Source: Elymus sibiricus (Eukaryota > Streptophyta > Magnoliopsida > Poales > Poaceae). From it: a stretch of DNA of 64,000 nucleotides. The notes beneath the pieces are model-generated. The model worked only from the letters and a program-made list of their open reading frames with translations. It did not search any database and had not been told where the DNA came from. Location of the stretch: positions 547,688,222-547,752,221 of the forward strand of contig CM077667.1 in NCBI GenBank assembly GCA_039707655.1. The letters run 5' to 3'. The translations under genes and the position numbers were made by a program. Shown piece by piece: positions 49,026-62,806 of this stretch; position 1 is the stretch's first letter; each line of letters opens with the position of its first letter.

Positions 49026-52000
49026 ATGACCTCCCTTTGTAAATTTCGCCCCGAAACTCTGTCACTAACGCTCCGGACCCAAAGCTTGCATAAAAACTCA
49101 TCCAAACCTAACTTTTCAAGCGACCGTGCACTGGAATTGTTTTCTTTACAAACCATTTCAGACATTTCGCGTTCACAAACTTTTTTCAAAATAGGTCTCC
49201 ATATATGACCTCTCTTTGTGAATTTCGCCCCGAAACCCTGTCACTGATGCTCCGAAACCAAAGCATGCATAAAAACTCATCCAAAACTAACTTTTCAAGC
49301 GACCGTGCAGTGGAATTGTTTTCTTTTCAAACCATTTCAGACATTTCGCGTTCGCAAACTTTTCTCAAAATAGGTCTCCATATATGACCCCTCTTTGTGA
49401 ATTTCGCCCCGAAACCCTGTCACTAACGCTCCGGACCCAAAGCTTGCATAAAAAATCATCCAAAACTAACTTTTCAAGCGACCGTCCAGTGGAATTGTTT
49501 TCTTTACAAACCATTTCAGACATTTCTCGTTCACAAACTTTTCTCAAAATAGGTCTCCATATATGACCTCTCTTTGTGAATTTCGCCCCGAAACCCTGTC
49601 ACTGACGCTCCGGACCCAAAGCTTCCATAAAAGTTCATCCAAAACTAACTTTTCAAGCGACCGTCCAGTGGAATTGTTTTCTTTACAAACCATTTCAGAC
49701 ATTTCGCGTTCACAAACTTTTCTCAAAATAGGTCTCCATATATGACCTCTCTTTGTGAATTTCGCCCCGAAACCCTGTCACTGATGCTCCGGACCCAAAG
49801 CTTGCATAAAAACTCATCCAAAACTAACTTTTCAAGCAACCGTGCAGTGGAATTGTTTTCTTTACAAACCATTTCAGACATTTCGCGTTCACAAACTTTT
49901 CTCAAAATAGGTCTCCATATATGACCTCTCTTTGTGAATTTCGCCCCGAAACCCTGTCACTCATGCTCCGTACCCAAAGCTTGCATAAAAACTCATCCAA
50001 AATTACCTTTTCAAGCGACCGTGCAGTGGAATTGTTTTCTTTACAAACCATTTCAGACATTTCGCGTGCACAAACTTTTCTCAAAATAGGTCTCCGTATA
50101 TGACCTCTCTTTGTGAATTTCGCCCCGAAACCCTGTCACTGACGCTCCGGACCCAAAGCTTCCATAAAAACTCATCCAAAACTAACTTTTCAAGCGACCG
50201 TGCAGTGGAATTGTTTTCTTTTCAAACCATTTCAGACATTTCGCGTTCGCAAACTTTTCTCAAAATAGGTCTCCATATATGACCCCTCTTTGTGAATTTC
50301 GCCCCGAAACCCTGTCACTGATTCTCCGGACCCAAAGCTTGCATAAAAACTTATCCAAAACTAACTTTTCAAGCGACCGTGCAGTGGAATTGTTTTCTTT
50401 ACAAACCATTTCAGACATTTCGCGTTCACAAACTTTTCTCAAAATAGGTATCCATATATGACCTCTCTTTGTGAATTTCGCCCCGAAACCCTGTCACTGA
50501 TTCTCCGGACCCAAAGCTTCCATAAAAACTTATCCAAAACTAACTTTTCAAGCGACCGTGCAGTGGAATTGTTTTCTTTACAAACCATTTCAGACATTTC
50601 ACGTTCACAAACTTTTCTCAAAATAGGTCTCCATATATGACCTCTCTTTGTGAATTTCACCCCGAAACCCTGTCACTGACGCTCCGGACCCAAAGCTTGC
50701 ATAAAAACTCATCAAAAATTAGCTTTTCAAGCGACCGTGCAGTGGAATTGTTTTCTTTACAAACATTTCAGACATTTCGCGTTCACAAACTTTTCTCAAA
50801 ATAGGTATCCATATATGACCTCTCTTTGTGAATTTCGCCCCGAAACCCTGCCACTGACGCTCCGGACCGAAAGCTTCCATAAAAACTCATCCAAAACTAA
50901 CTTTTCAAGCGACCGTGCAGTGGAATTGTTTTCCTTACAAACCATTTCAGACATTTTGCGTTCACAAACTTTTCTCAAAATAGGTATCCATATATGACCT
51001 CTCTTTGTGAATTTCGCCCCGAAACCCTGTCACTGATTCTCCGGACCCAAAGCTTCCATAAAAACTCATCCAAAACTAACTATTCAAGCGACCGTGCAGT
51101 GGAATTGTTTTCTTTACAAACCATTTCAGACATTTCGCGTTCACAAACTTTTCTCAAAATAGGTCTCCATATATGACCTCTCTTTGTGAATTTCGCCCCG
51201 AAACCCTGTCACTGATGCTCCGGACCCAAAGCTTGCATAAAAGCTCATCCAAAACTAACTTTTCAAGCGACCGTGCAGTGGAATTGTTTTCTTTACAAAC
51301 CATTTCAGACATTTCGCGTTCACAAAATTTTCTCAAAATAGGTCTCCATATATGACCTCTCGTTGTGAATTTCGCCCCGAAACCTTGTCACTCATGACCC
51401 GGACCCAAAGCTTGCATAAAAACTCATCCAAAACTAACTTTTCAAGCGACCGTGCAGTGGAATTGTTTTCTTTACAAACCATTTCAGACATTTCGCGTTC
51501 ACAAACTTTTCTCAAAATAGGTCTCCATATATGACCTCTCTTTGTGAATTTCGCCCCGAAACCCTGTCACTTATGCTCCGGACCCAAAGCTTGCATAAAA
51601 ACTGATCCAAAATTACCTTTTCAAGCGACCGTGCAGTGGAATTATTTTCTTTACAAACCATTTCAGACATTTCGCGTTCACAAACTTTTCTCAAAATAGG
51701 TCTCCATATATGACCTCTCTTTGTGAATTTCGCCCCGAAACCCTGTCACTGACGCTCCGGACCCAAAGCTTCCATAAAAGTTCATCCAAAACTAACTTTT
51801 CAAGCGACCGTCCAGTGGAATTGTTTTCTTTACAAACCATTTCAGACATTTCGCGTTCACAAACTTTTCTCAAAATAGGTCTCCATATATGACCTCTCTT
51901 TGTGAATTTCGCCCCGAAACCCTGTCACTGATGCTCCGGACCCAAAGCTTGCATAAAAACTCATCCAAAACTAACTTTTCAAGCAACCGTGCAGTGGAAT

Positions 52001-54036
52001 TGTTTTCTTTACAAACCATTTCAGACATTTCGCGGTCACAAACTTTTCTCAAAATAGGTCTCCATATATGACCTCTCTTTGTGAATTTCGCCCCGAAACC
52101 CTGTCACTCATGCTCCGTACCCAAAGCTTGCATAAAAACTCATCCAAAATTACCTTTTCAAGCGACCGTGCAGTGGAATTGTTTTCTTTACAAACCATTT
52201 CAGACATTTCGCGTGCACAAACTTTTCTCAAAATAGGTCTCCGTATATGACCTCTCTTTGTGAATTTCGCCCCGAAACCCTGTCACTGACGCTCCGGACC
52301 CAAAGCTTCCATAAAAACTCATCCAAAACTAACTTTTCAAGCGACCGTGCAGTGGAATTGTTTTCTTTACAAACCATTTCAGACATTTCGCGTTCACAAA
52401 CTTTTCTCAAAATAGGTATCCATATATGACCTCTCTTTGTGAATTTCGCCCCGAAACCCTGTCACTGATTCTCCGGACCCAAAGCTTCCATAAAAACTTA
52501 TCCAAAACTAACTTTTCAAGCGACCGTGCAGTGGAATTGTTTTCTTTACAAACCATTTCAGACATTTCACGTTCACAAACTTTTCTCAAAATAGGTCTCC
52601 ATATATGACCTCTCTTTGTGAATTTCGCCCCGAAACCTTGTCACTGATGCTCCGGACCCAAAGCTTGCATAAAAACTCATCCAAAATTACCTTTTCAAGC
52701 GACCGTGCAGTGGAATTGTTTTCTTTACAAACCATTTCAGACATTTCGCGTTCGCAAAATTTTCTCAAAATAGGTCTCCATATATGACCTCTCGTTGTGA
52801 ATTTCGCCCCGAAACATTGTCACTCATGACCCGGACCCAAAGCTTGCATAAAAACTCATCCAAAACTAACTTTTCAAGCGACCGTGCAGTGGAATTGTTT
52901 TCTTTACAAACCATTTCAGAGATTTCGCGTTCACAAACTTTTCTCAAAATAGGTCTCCATATATGACCTCTCTTTGTGAATTTCGCCCCGAAACCCTGTC
53001 ACTGATGCTCCGTACCCAAAGCTTGCATAAAAACTCATCCAAAATTACCTTTTCAGGCGACCGTGCAGTGGAATTGTTTTCTTTACAAACCATTTCAGAC
53101 ATTTCGCGTTCACAAACTTTTCTCAAAATAGGTCTCCATATATGACCTCCCTTTGTGAATTTCGCCCCGAAACCCTGTCACTGATGATCCGGACCCAATG
53201 CTTGCATAAAAACTCATCCAAAACCAACTTTTCAAGCGACCGTGCAGTGGAATTGTTTTCTTTACAAACCATTTCAGACATTTCGCGTGCAAAAACTTTT
53301 CTCAAAATAGGTCTCCATATATGACCTCTCTTTGTGAATTTCGCCCCGAAACCCTGTCACTGACGCTCCGGACCGAAAGCTTCCATAAAAACTCATCCAT
53401 AACTAACTTTTCAAGCGACCGTGCAGTGGAATTGTTTTCCTTACAAACCATTTCAGACATTTTGCGTTCACAAACTTTTCTCAAAATAGGTATCCATATA
53501 TGACTTCTCTTTGTGAATTTCGCCCCGAAACCCTGTCACTGATTCTCCGGACCCAAAGCTTCCATAAAAACTCATCCAAAACTAACTATTCAAGCGACCG
53601 TGCAGTGGAATTGTTTTCTTTACAAACCATTTCAGACATTTCGCGTTCACAAACTTTTCTCAAAATAGGTCTCCATATATGACCTCTCTTTGTGAATTTC
53701 GCCCCGAAACCCTGTCACTGATGCTCCGGACCCAAAGCTTGCATAAAAACTCATCCAAAACAAACTTTTCAAGCGACCGTGCAGTGGAATTGTTTTCTTT
53801 ACAAACCATTTCAGACATTTCGCGTTCACAAACTTTTCTCAAAATAGGTATCCATATATGACCTCTCTTTGTGAATTTCGCCCGGAAACCCTGTCACTGA
53901 TTCTCCGGACCCAAAGCTTCCATAAAAACTTATCCAAAACTAACTTTTCAAGCGACCGTGCAGTGGAATTGTTTTCTTTACAAACCATTTCAGACATTTC
54001 ACGTTCACAAACTTTTCTCAAAATAGGTCTCCATAT
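49026..54036 (+). repeat. K-family interval of 28 monomers, rearranged
   Basis: It begins K, L, M, then a U-type insertion (49563), C and D. Two mosaics follow (50100, E head with L tail; 50279, M head with F middle), then F, the divergent 178-bp copy, I, J, g, a GACCCGG copy, an ACTGATCC copy and U. A second C-D-E-F-G...W-I-J-g run ends with F before the next K. It reads as two K-family units fused with the intervening K lost. Confidence 0.78.
50637..50814 (+). repeat. 178-bp monomer (1-bp deletion) with unusual substitutions
   Basis: ACAAACATTTCAG (near 50760) replaces ACAAACCATTTCAG. The same copy has ATTTCACCCC (near 50655), CATCAAAAATTAGC (near 50711) and GACGCTCC with CTTGC, making it one of the most divergent monomers in the window. 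No second copy was seen. Confidence 0.9.
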
Positions 54037-57000
54037 ATGACCTCCCTTTGTAAATTTCGCCCCGAAACTCTGTCACTAACGCTCCGGACCCAAAGCTTGC
54101 ATAAAAACTCATCCAAACCTAACTTTTCAAGCGACCGTGCACTGGAATTGTTTTCTTTACAAACCATTTCAGACATTTCGCGTTCACAAACTTTTTTCAA
54201 AATAGGTCTCCATATATGACCTCTCTTTGTGAATTTCGCCCCGAAACCCTGTCACTGATGCTCCGAACCCAAAGCTTGCATAAAAACTCATCCAAAACTA
54301 ACTTTTCAAGCGACCGTGCAGTGGAATTGTTTTCTTTTCAAACCATTTCAGACATTTCGCGTTCGCAAACTTTTCTCAAAATAGGTCTCCATATATGACC
54401 CCTCTTTGTGAATTTCGCCCCGAAACCCTGTCACTAACGCTCCGGACCCAAAGCTTGCATAAAAACTCATCCAAAACTAACTTTTCAAGCGACCGTCTAG
54501 TGGAATTGTTTTCTTTACAAACCATTTCAGACATTTCGCGTTCACAAACTTTTCTCAAAATAGGTCTCCATATATGACCTCTCTTTGTGAATTTCGCCCC
54601 GAAACCCTGTCACTGATGCTCCGGACCCAAAGCTTGCATAAAAACTCATCCAAAACCAACTTTTCAAGCAACCGTGCAGTGGAATTGTTTTCTTTACAAA
54701 CCATTTCAGACATTTCGCGTTCACAAACTTTTCTCAAAATAGGTCTCCATATATGACCTCTCTTTGTGAATTTCGCCCCGAAACCCTGTCACTCATGCTC
54801 CGTACCCAAAGCTTGCATAAAAACTCATCCAAAATTACCTTTTCAAGCGACCGTGCAGTGGAATTGTTTTCTTTACAAACCATTTCAGACATTTCGCGTG
54901 CACAAACTTTTCTCAAAATAGGTCTCCGTATATGACCTCTCTTTGTGAATTTCGCCCCGAAACCCTGTCACTGACGCTCCGGACCCAAAGCTTCCATAAA
55001 AACTCATCCAAAACTAACTTTTCAAGCGACCGTGCAGTGGAATTGTTTTCTTTACAAACCATTTCAGACATTTCGCGTTCACAAACTTTTCTCAAAATAG
55101 GTATCCATATATGACCTCTCTTTGTGAATTTCGCCCGGAAACCCTGTCACTGATTCTCCGGACCCAAAGCTTCCATAAAAACTTATCCAAAACTAAATTT
55201 TCAAGCGACCGTGCAGTGGAATTGTTTTCTTTACAAACCATTTCAGACATTTCACGTTCACAAACTTTTCTCAAAATAGGTCTCCATATATGACCTCTCT
55301 TTGTGAATTTCGCACCGAAACCTTGTCACTGATGCTCCGGACCCAAAGCTTGCATAAAAACTCATCCAAAATTACCTTTTCAAGCGACCGTGCAGTGGAA
55401 TTGTTTTCTTTACAAACCAATTCAGATATTTCGCGTTCACAAACTTTTCTCAAAATAGGTATCCATATATGACCTCTCTTTGTGAATTTCGCCCCGAAAC
55501 CTTGTCACTCATGACCCGGACCCAAAGCTTGCAAAAAAACTCATCCAAAACTAACTTTTCAAGCGACCGTGCAGTGGAATTGTTTTCTTTACAAACCATT
55601 TCAGAGATTTCGCGTTCACAAACTTTTCTCAAAATAGGTCTCCATATATGACCTCTCTTTGTGAATTTCGCCCCGAAACCCTGTCACTGATGCTCCGTAC
55701 CCAAAGCTTGCATAAAAACTTATCCAAAATTACCTTTTCAGGCGACCGTGCAGTGGAATTGTTTTCTTTACAAACCATTTCAGACATTTCGCGTTCACAA
55801 ACTTTTCTCAAAATAGGTCTCCATATATGACCTCTCTTTGTGAATTTCGCCCCGAAACCCTGTCACTGATGCTCCGTACCCAAAGCTTGCATAAAAACTC
55901 ATCCAAAATTACCTTTTCAGGCGACCGTGCAGTGGAATTGTTTTCTTTACAAACCATTTCAGACATTTCGCGTGCAAAAACTTTTCTCAAAATAGGTCTC
56001 CATATATGACCTCTCTTTGTGAATTTCGCCCCGAAACCCTGTCACTGACGCTCCGGACCGAAAGCTTCCATAAAAACTCATCCAAAACTAACTTTTCAAG
56101 CGACCGTGCAGTGGAATTGTTTTCGTTACAAACCATTTCAGACATTTTGCGTTCACAAACTTTTCTCAAAATAGGTATCCATATATGACCTCTCTTTGTG
56201 AATTTCGCCCCGAAACCCTGTCACTGATTCTCCGGACCCAAAGCTTCCATAAAAACTCATCCAAAACTAACTATTCAAGCGACCGTGCAGTGGAATTGTT
56301 TTCTTTACAAACCATTTCAGACATTTCGCGTTCACAAACTTTTCTCAAAATAGGTCTCCATATATGACCTCTCTTTGTGAATTTCGCCCCGAAACCCTGT
56401 CACTGATGCTCCGGACCCAAAGCTTGCATAAAAGCTCATCCAAAACTAACTTTTCAAGCGACCGTGCAGTGGAATTGTTTTCTTTACAAACCATTTCAGA
56501 CATTTCGCGTTCGCAAAATTTTCTCAAAATAGGTCTCCATATATGACCTCTCGTTGTGAATTTCGCCCCGAAACATTGTCACTCATGACCCGGACCCAAA
56601 GCTTGCATAAAAACTCATCCAAAACTAACTTTTCAAGCGACCGTGCAGTGGAATTGTTTTCTTTACAAACCATTTCAGACATTTCGCGTTCACAAACTTT
56701 TCTCAAAATAGGTCTCCATATATGACCTCTCTTTGTGAATTTCGCCCCGAAACCCTGTCACTTATGCTCCGGACCCAAAGCTTGCATAAAAACTGATCCA
56801 AAATTACCTTTTCAAGCGACCGTGCAGTGGAATTATTTTCTTTACAAACCATTTCAGACATTTCGCGTTCACAAACTTTTCTCAAAATAGGTCTCCATAT
56901 ATGACCTCTCTTTGTGAATTTCGCCCCGAAACCCTGTCACTGACGCTCCGGACCCAAAGCTTCCATAAAAACTCATCCAAAACTAACTTTTCAAGCGACC

Positions 57001-59047
57001 GTGCAGTGGAATTGTTTTCTTTACAAACCATTTCAGACATTTCGCGTTCACAAACTTTTCTCAAAATAGGTATCCATATATGACCTCTCTTTCTGAATTT
57101 CGCCCCGAAACCCTGTCACTGATGCTCCGGACCCAAAGCTTCCATAAAAACTCATCCAAAACTAACTTTTCAAGCGACCGTGCAGTGGAATTGTTTTCTT
57201 TACAAACCATTTCAGACATTTCGCGTTCACAAACTTTTCTCAAAATAGGTATCCATATATGACCTCTCTTTGTGAATTTCGCCCCGAAACCCTGTCACTG
57301 ATGCTCCGGACCCAAAGCTTCCATAAAAACTCATCCAAAACTAACTTTTCAAGCGACCGTGCAGTGGAATTGTTTTCTTTACAAACCATTTCAGACATTT
57401 CGCGTTCACAAACTTTTCTCAAAATAGGTCTCCATATATGACCTCTCTTTGTGAATTTCGCCACGAAACCCTGTCACTTATGCTCCGGACCCAAAGCTTG
57501 CATAAAAACTCATCCAAAATTACCTTTTCAAGCGACCGTGCAGTGGAATTATTTTCTTTACAAACCATTTCAGACATTTCGCGTTCACAAACTTTTCTCA
57601 AAATAGGTCTCCATATATGACCTCTCTTTGTGAATTTCGCCCCGAAACCCTGTCACTGACGCTCCGGACCCTAAGTTGCATAAAAACTCATCCAAAATTA
57701 CCTTTTCAAGCGACCGTGCAGTGGAATTGTTTTCTTTACAAACCATTTCAGAAATTTCGCGTTCACAAACTTTTCTCAAAATAGGTCTCCATATATTACC
57801 TCTCTTTGTGAATTTCGCCCCGAAACCCTGTCACTGAAGCTCCGGACCCAAAACTTGCATAAAAACTCATCGAAAACTAACTTTTCAAGCGACCGTGCAG
57901 TGGAATTGTTTTCTTTACAAACCATTTCAGACATTTCGCGTTCACAAACTTTTCTCAAAATAGGTCTCCATATATGACCTCTCTTTGTGAATTTCGCCCC
58001 GAAACCCTGTCACTAACGCTCCGGACCCAAAGCTTGCATAAAAACTCATCCAAAATTACCTTTTCAAGCGACCGTGCAGTGGAATTGTTTTCTTTACAAA
58101 CCATTTCAGACATTTCGCGTTCACAAATTTTTCTCAAAATAGTTCTCCCTATATGACCTCTCTTTGTGAATTTCGCCCCGAAACCCTGTCACTAACGCTC
58201 CGGACCCAAAGAATCCATAAAAACTCATCCAAAACTAACTTTTCAAGCGACCGTGCAGTGGAATTATTTTCTTTACAAACCATTTCAGACATTTCGCGTT
58301 CACAAACTTTTCTCAAAATAGGTATCCATATATGACCTCTCTTTGTGAATTTCGCCCCGAAACCCTGTCACTGATTCTCCGGACCCAAAGCTTCCATAAA
58401 AACTCATCCAAAACTAACTTTTCAAGCGACCGTGCAGTGGAATTGTTTTCTTTACAAACCATTTCAGACATTTCGCGTTCACATACTTTTCTCAAAATAG
58501 GTCTCCATATATGGCCTCTCTTTGTGAATTTCGCCCCGAAACCTTGTCACTCATGACCCGGACCCAAAGCTTGCATAAAAACTCATCCAAAACTAACTTT
58601 TCAAGCGACCGTGCAGTGGAATTGTTTTCTTTACAAACCATTTCAGACATTTCGCGTTCACAAACTTTTCTCAAAATAGGTCTCCATATATGACCTCCCT
58701 TTGTAAATTTCGCCCCGAAACTCTGTCACTAACGCTCCGGACCCAAAGCTTGCATAAAAACTCATCCAAACCTAACTTTTCAAGCGACCGTGCAGTGGAA
58801 TTGTTTTCTTTACAAACCATTTCAGACATTTCGCGTTCACAAACTTTTCTCAAAATAGGTCTCCATATATGACCTCCCTTTGTAAATTTCGCCCCGAAAC
58901 TCTGTCACTAACGCTCCGGACCCAAAGCTTGCATAAAAACTCATCCAAACCTAACTTTTCAAGCGACCGTGCAGTGGAATTGTTTTCTTTACAAACCATT
59001 TCAGACATTTCGCGTTCACAAACTTTTCTCAAAATAGGTCTCCATAT
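54037..59047 (+). repeat. K-family interval of 28 monomers, left-type segment inserted
   Basis: The first half follows the 15-mer (K, L, M, C, D, E, F, G, X, H, second H with GCAAAAAC, I, J, g, GACCCGG copy). From 56722 it changes to types typical of the left region: an ACTGATCC copy, E-like copies, the CTAAGTTGC copy and a P-like copy. It ends with two K-like monomers. Confidence 0.78.
57617..57794 (+). repeat. 178-bp monomer with CTAAGTTGC, copy 2
   Basis: Same compound lesion as 36318-36495, at 57671-57679, followed by the same P-like monomer with ATTACC. It lies 21.3 kb from copy 1. Confidence 0.92.
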
Positions 59048-59226
59048 ATGACCTCCCTTTGTAAATTTCGCCCCGAAACTCTGTCACTAACGCTCCGGAC
59101 CCAAAGCTTGCATAAAAACTCATCCAAACCTAACTTTTCAAGCGACCGTGCACTGGAATTGTTTTCTTTACAAACCATTTCAGACATTTCGCGTTCACAA
59201 ACTTTTCTCAAAATAGGTCTCCATAT
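58690..59226 (+). repeat. Three consecutive K-type monomers
   Basis: Monomers 58690, 58869 and 59048 all carry CTCCCTTTGTAAATTTCG, GAAACTCTGTCAC and AAACCTAAC. The first two have GTGCAGTGG and the third GTGCACTGG. All three have CTTTTCTC where other K copies have CTTTTTTC. Elsewhere K is always single, so this is a local single-monomer amplification. Confidence 0.9.
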
Positions 59227-61374
59227 ATGGCCTCTCTTTGTGAATTTCGCCCCGAAACCTTGTCACTCATGACCCGGACCCAAAGCTTGCATAAAAACTC
59301 ATCCAAAACTAACTTTTCAAGCGACCGTGCAGTGGAATTGTTTTCTTTTCAAACCATTTCAGACATTTCGCGTTCGCAAACTTTTCTCAAAATAGGTCTC
59401 CATATATGACCTCTCTTTGTGAATTTCGCCCCGAAACCTTGTCACTCATGACCCGGACCCAAAGCTTGCATAAAAACTCATCCAAAACTAACTTTTCAAG
59501 CGACCGCGCAGTGGAATTGTTTTCTTTACAAACCATTTCAGACATTTCGCGTTCACAAACTTTTCTCAAAATAGGTATCCATATATGACCTCTGTTTGTG
59601 AATTTCGCCCCGAAACCCTGTCACTGATGCTCCGGACCCAAAGCTTCCATAAAAACTCATCCAAAACTAACTTTTCAAGCGACCGTGCAGTGGAATTGTT
59701 TTCTTTACAAACCATTTCAGACATTTCGCGTTCACAAACTTTTCTCAAAATAGGTATCCATATATGACCTCTCTTTGTGAATTTCGCCCCGAAACCCTGT
59801 CACTGATTCTCCGGACCCAAAGCTTCCATAAAAACTCATCCAAAACTAACTTTTCAAGCGACCGTGCAGTGGAATTGTTTTCTTTACAAACCATCTCAGA
59901 CATTTCATGTTCACAAACTTTTCTCAAAATAGGTCTCCATATATGACCTCTCTTTGTGAATTTCGCCCCGAAACCCTGTCACTGATGCTCCGGACCCAAA
60001 GCTTGCATAAAAACTCATCCAAAATTACCTTTTCAAGCGACCGTGCAGTGGAATTATTTTCTTTACAAACCAATTCAGACATTTCGCGTTCACAAACGTT
60101 TCTCAAAATAGGTCTCCATATATGACCTCTCTTTGTGAATTTTGCCCCGAAACCTTGTCACTCATGACCCGGACCCAAAGCTTGCATAAAAACTCATCCA
60201 AAACTCACTTTTCAAGCGACCGTGAAGTGGAATTGTTTACTTTACAAACCATTTCAGACATTTCGCGTTCACAAAATTTTCTCAAAATAGGTCTCCATAT
60301 ATGACCTCTCTTTGTGAATTTCGCCCCGAAACCCTGTCACTGATGCTCCGTACCCAAAGCTTGGATAAAAACTCATCCAAAATTACCTTTTCAAGCGACC
60401 GTGCAGTGGAATTGTTTTCTTTACAAACCATTTCAGACATTTCGCGCGCACAAACTTTTCTCAAAATAGGTCTCCATATATGACCTCTCTTTGTGAATTT
60501 CGCCCCGAAACCCTGTCACTGACGCTCCGGACCGAAAGCTTCCATAAAAACTCATCCAAAACTAACTTTTCAAGCGACCGTGCAGTGGAATTGTTTTCTT
60601 TACAAACCATTTCAGACATTTTGCGTTCACAAACTTTTCTCAAAATAGGTATCCATATATGACCTCTCTTTGTGAATTTCGCCCCGAAACCCTGTCACTA
60701 ATTCTCCGGACCCAAAGCTTCCATAAAAACTCATCCAAAACTAACTATTCAAGCGACCGTGCAGTGGAATTGTTTTCTTTACAAACCATTTCAGACATTT
60801 TGCGTTAACAAACTTTTCTCAAAATAGGTCTCCATATATGACCTCTCTTTGTGAATTTCGCACCGAAACCCTGTCACTGATGCTCCGGACCCAAAGCTTG
60901 CATAAAAACTCATCCAAAACTAACTTTTCAAGCGACCGTGCAGTGGAATTGTTTTCTTTACAAACCATTTCAGACATTTCGCGTTCACAAACTTTTCTCA
61001 AAATAGGTCTCCATATATGACCTCTCTTTGTGAATTTCGCCCCGAAACCTTGTCACTCATGACCCGGACCCAAAGCTTGCATAAAAACTCATACAAAACT
61101 AACTTTTCAAGCGACCGTGCAGTAGAATTGTTTTCTTTACAAACCATTTCAGACATTTCGCGTTCACAAACTTTTCTCAAAATAGGTCTCCATATATGAC
61201 CTCTCTTTGTGAATTTCGCCCCGAAACCCTGTCACTTATGCTCCGGACCCAAAGCTTGCATAAAAACTGATCCAAAATTACCTTTTCAAGCGACCGTGCA
61301 GTGGAATTATTTTCTTTACAAACCATTTCAGACATTTCACGTTCACCAACTTTTCTCAAAATAGGTCTCCATAT

Positions 61375-61553
61375 ATGACCTCTCTTTGTGAATTTCGCCC
61401 CGAAACCCTGTCACTGACGCTCCGGACCCAAAGCTTCCATAAAAGTTCATCCAAAACTAACTTTTCAAGCGACCGTGCAGTGGAATTGTTTTCTTTTCAA
61501 ACCATTTCAGACATTTCGCGTTCGCAAACTTTTCTCAAAATAGGTCTCCATAT
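61375..61553 (+). repeat. Chimeric monomer (U head, L tail)
   Basis: The head has GACGCTCC and AAAAGTTCATCC of U. The tail has TTTTCAAACC and TTCGCAAAC of L. The switch lies between about 61450 and 61495. A similar L tail is attached to a GACCCGG head at 59227 and to an E head at 50100, so the L tail recurs in different contexts. Confidence 0.75.
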
Positions 61554-62806
61554 ATGACCTCTCTTTGTGAATTTCGCCCCGAAACCTTGTCACTCATGAC
61601 CCGGACCCAAAGCTTGCATAAAAACTCATCCAAAACTAACTTTTCAAGCGACCGTGCAGTGGAATTGTTTTCTTTACAAACCATTTCAGACATTTCGCGT
61701 TCACAAACTTTTCTCAAAATAGGTCTCCATATATGACCTCTCTTTGTGAATTTCGCCCCGAAACCCTGTCACTAACGCTCCGGACCCAAAGCTTGCATAA
61801 AAACTCATCCAAAATTACCTTTTCAAGCGACCGTGCAGTGGAATTGTTTTCTTTACAAACCATTTCAGACATTTCGCGTTCATAAACTTTTCTCAAAATA
61901 GTTCTCCCTATATGACCTCTCTTTGTGAATTTCGCCCCGAAACCCTGTCACTGACGCTCTGGACCCAAAGCTTCCATAAAAACTCATCCAAAACTAACTT
62001 TTCAAGCGACCGTGCAGTGGAATTATTTTCTTTACAAACCATTTCAGACATTTCGCGTTCACAAACTTTTCTCAAAATAGGTATCCATATATGACCTCTC
62101 TTTGTGAATTTCGCCCCAAAACCCTGTCACTGATTCTCCGGACCCAAAGCTTCCATAAAAACTCATCCAAAACTAACTTTTCAAGCGACCGTGCAGTGGA
62201 ATTGTTTTCTTTACAAACCATTTCAGACATTTCGCATTCACAAACTTTTCTCAAAATAGGTATCCATATATGACCTCTCTTTGTGAATTTCGCCCCGAAA
62301 CCCTGTCACTGATGCTCCGGACCCAAAGCTTCCATAAAAACTCATCCAAAACTAACTTTTCAAGCGACCGTGCAGTGGAATTGTTTTCTTTACAAACCAT
62401 TTCAGACATTTCGCGTTCACAAACTTTTCTCAAAATAGGTATCCATATATGACCTCTCTTTGTGAATTTCGCCCCGAAACCCTGTCACTGATGCTCCGGA
62501 CCCAAAGCTTCCATAAAAACTCATCCAAAACTAACTTTTCAAGCGACCGTGCAGTGGAATTGTTTTCTTTACAAACCATTTCAGACATTTCGCGTTCACA
62601 AACTTTTCTCAAAATAGGTCTCCATATATGACCTCTCTTTGTGAATTTCGCCCCGAAACCCTGTCACTTATGCTCCGGACCCAAAGCTTGCATAAAAACT
62701 CATCCAAAATTACCTTTTCAAGCGACCGTGCAGTGGAATTATTTTCTTTACAAACCATTTCAGACATTTCGCGTTCACAAACTTTTCTCAAAATAGGTCT
62801 CCATAT

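Noticed and set aside
49026..59047. A 28-mer HOR (two 5,011-bp K-to-K intervals, and a similar 5,006-bp offset at the left end)
   Set aside because: The monomer orders in the two intervals do not correspond beyond the first three members, and the left duplication has different members. Equal lengths appear to be coincidence.
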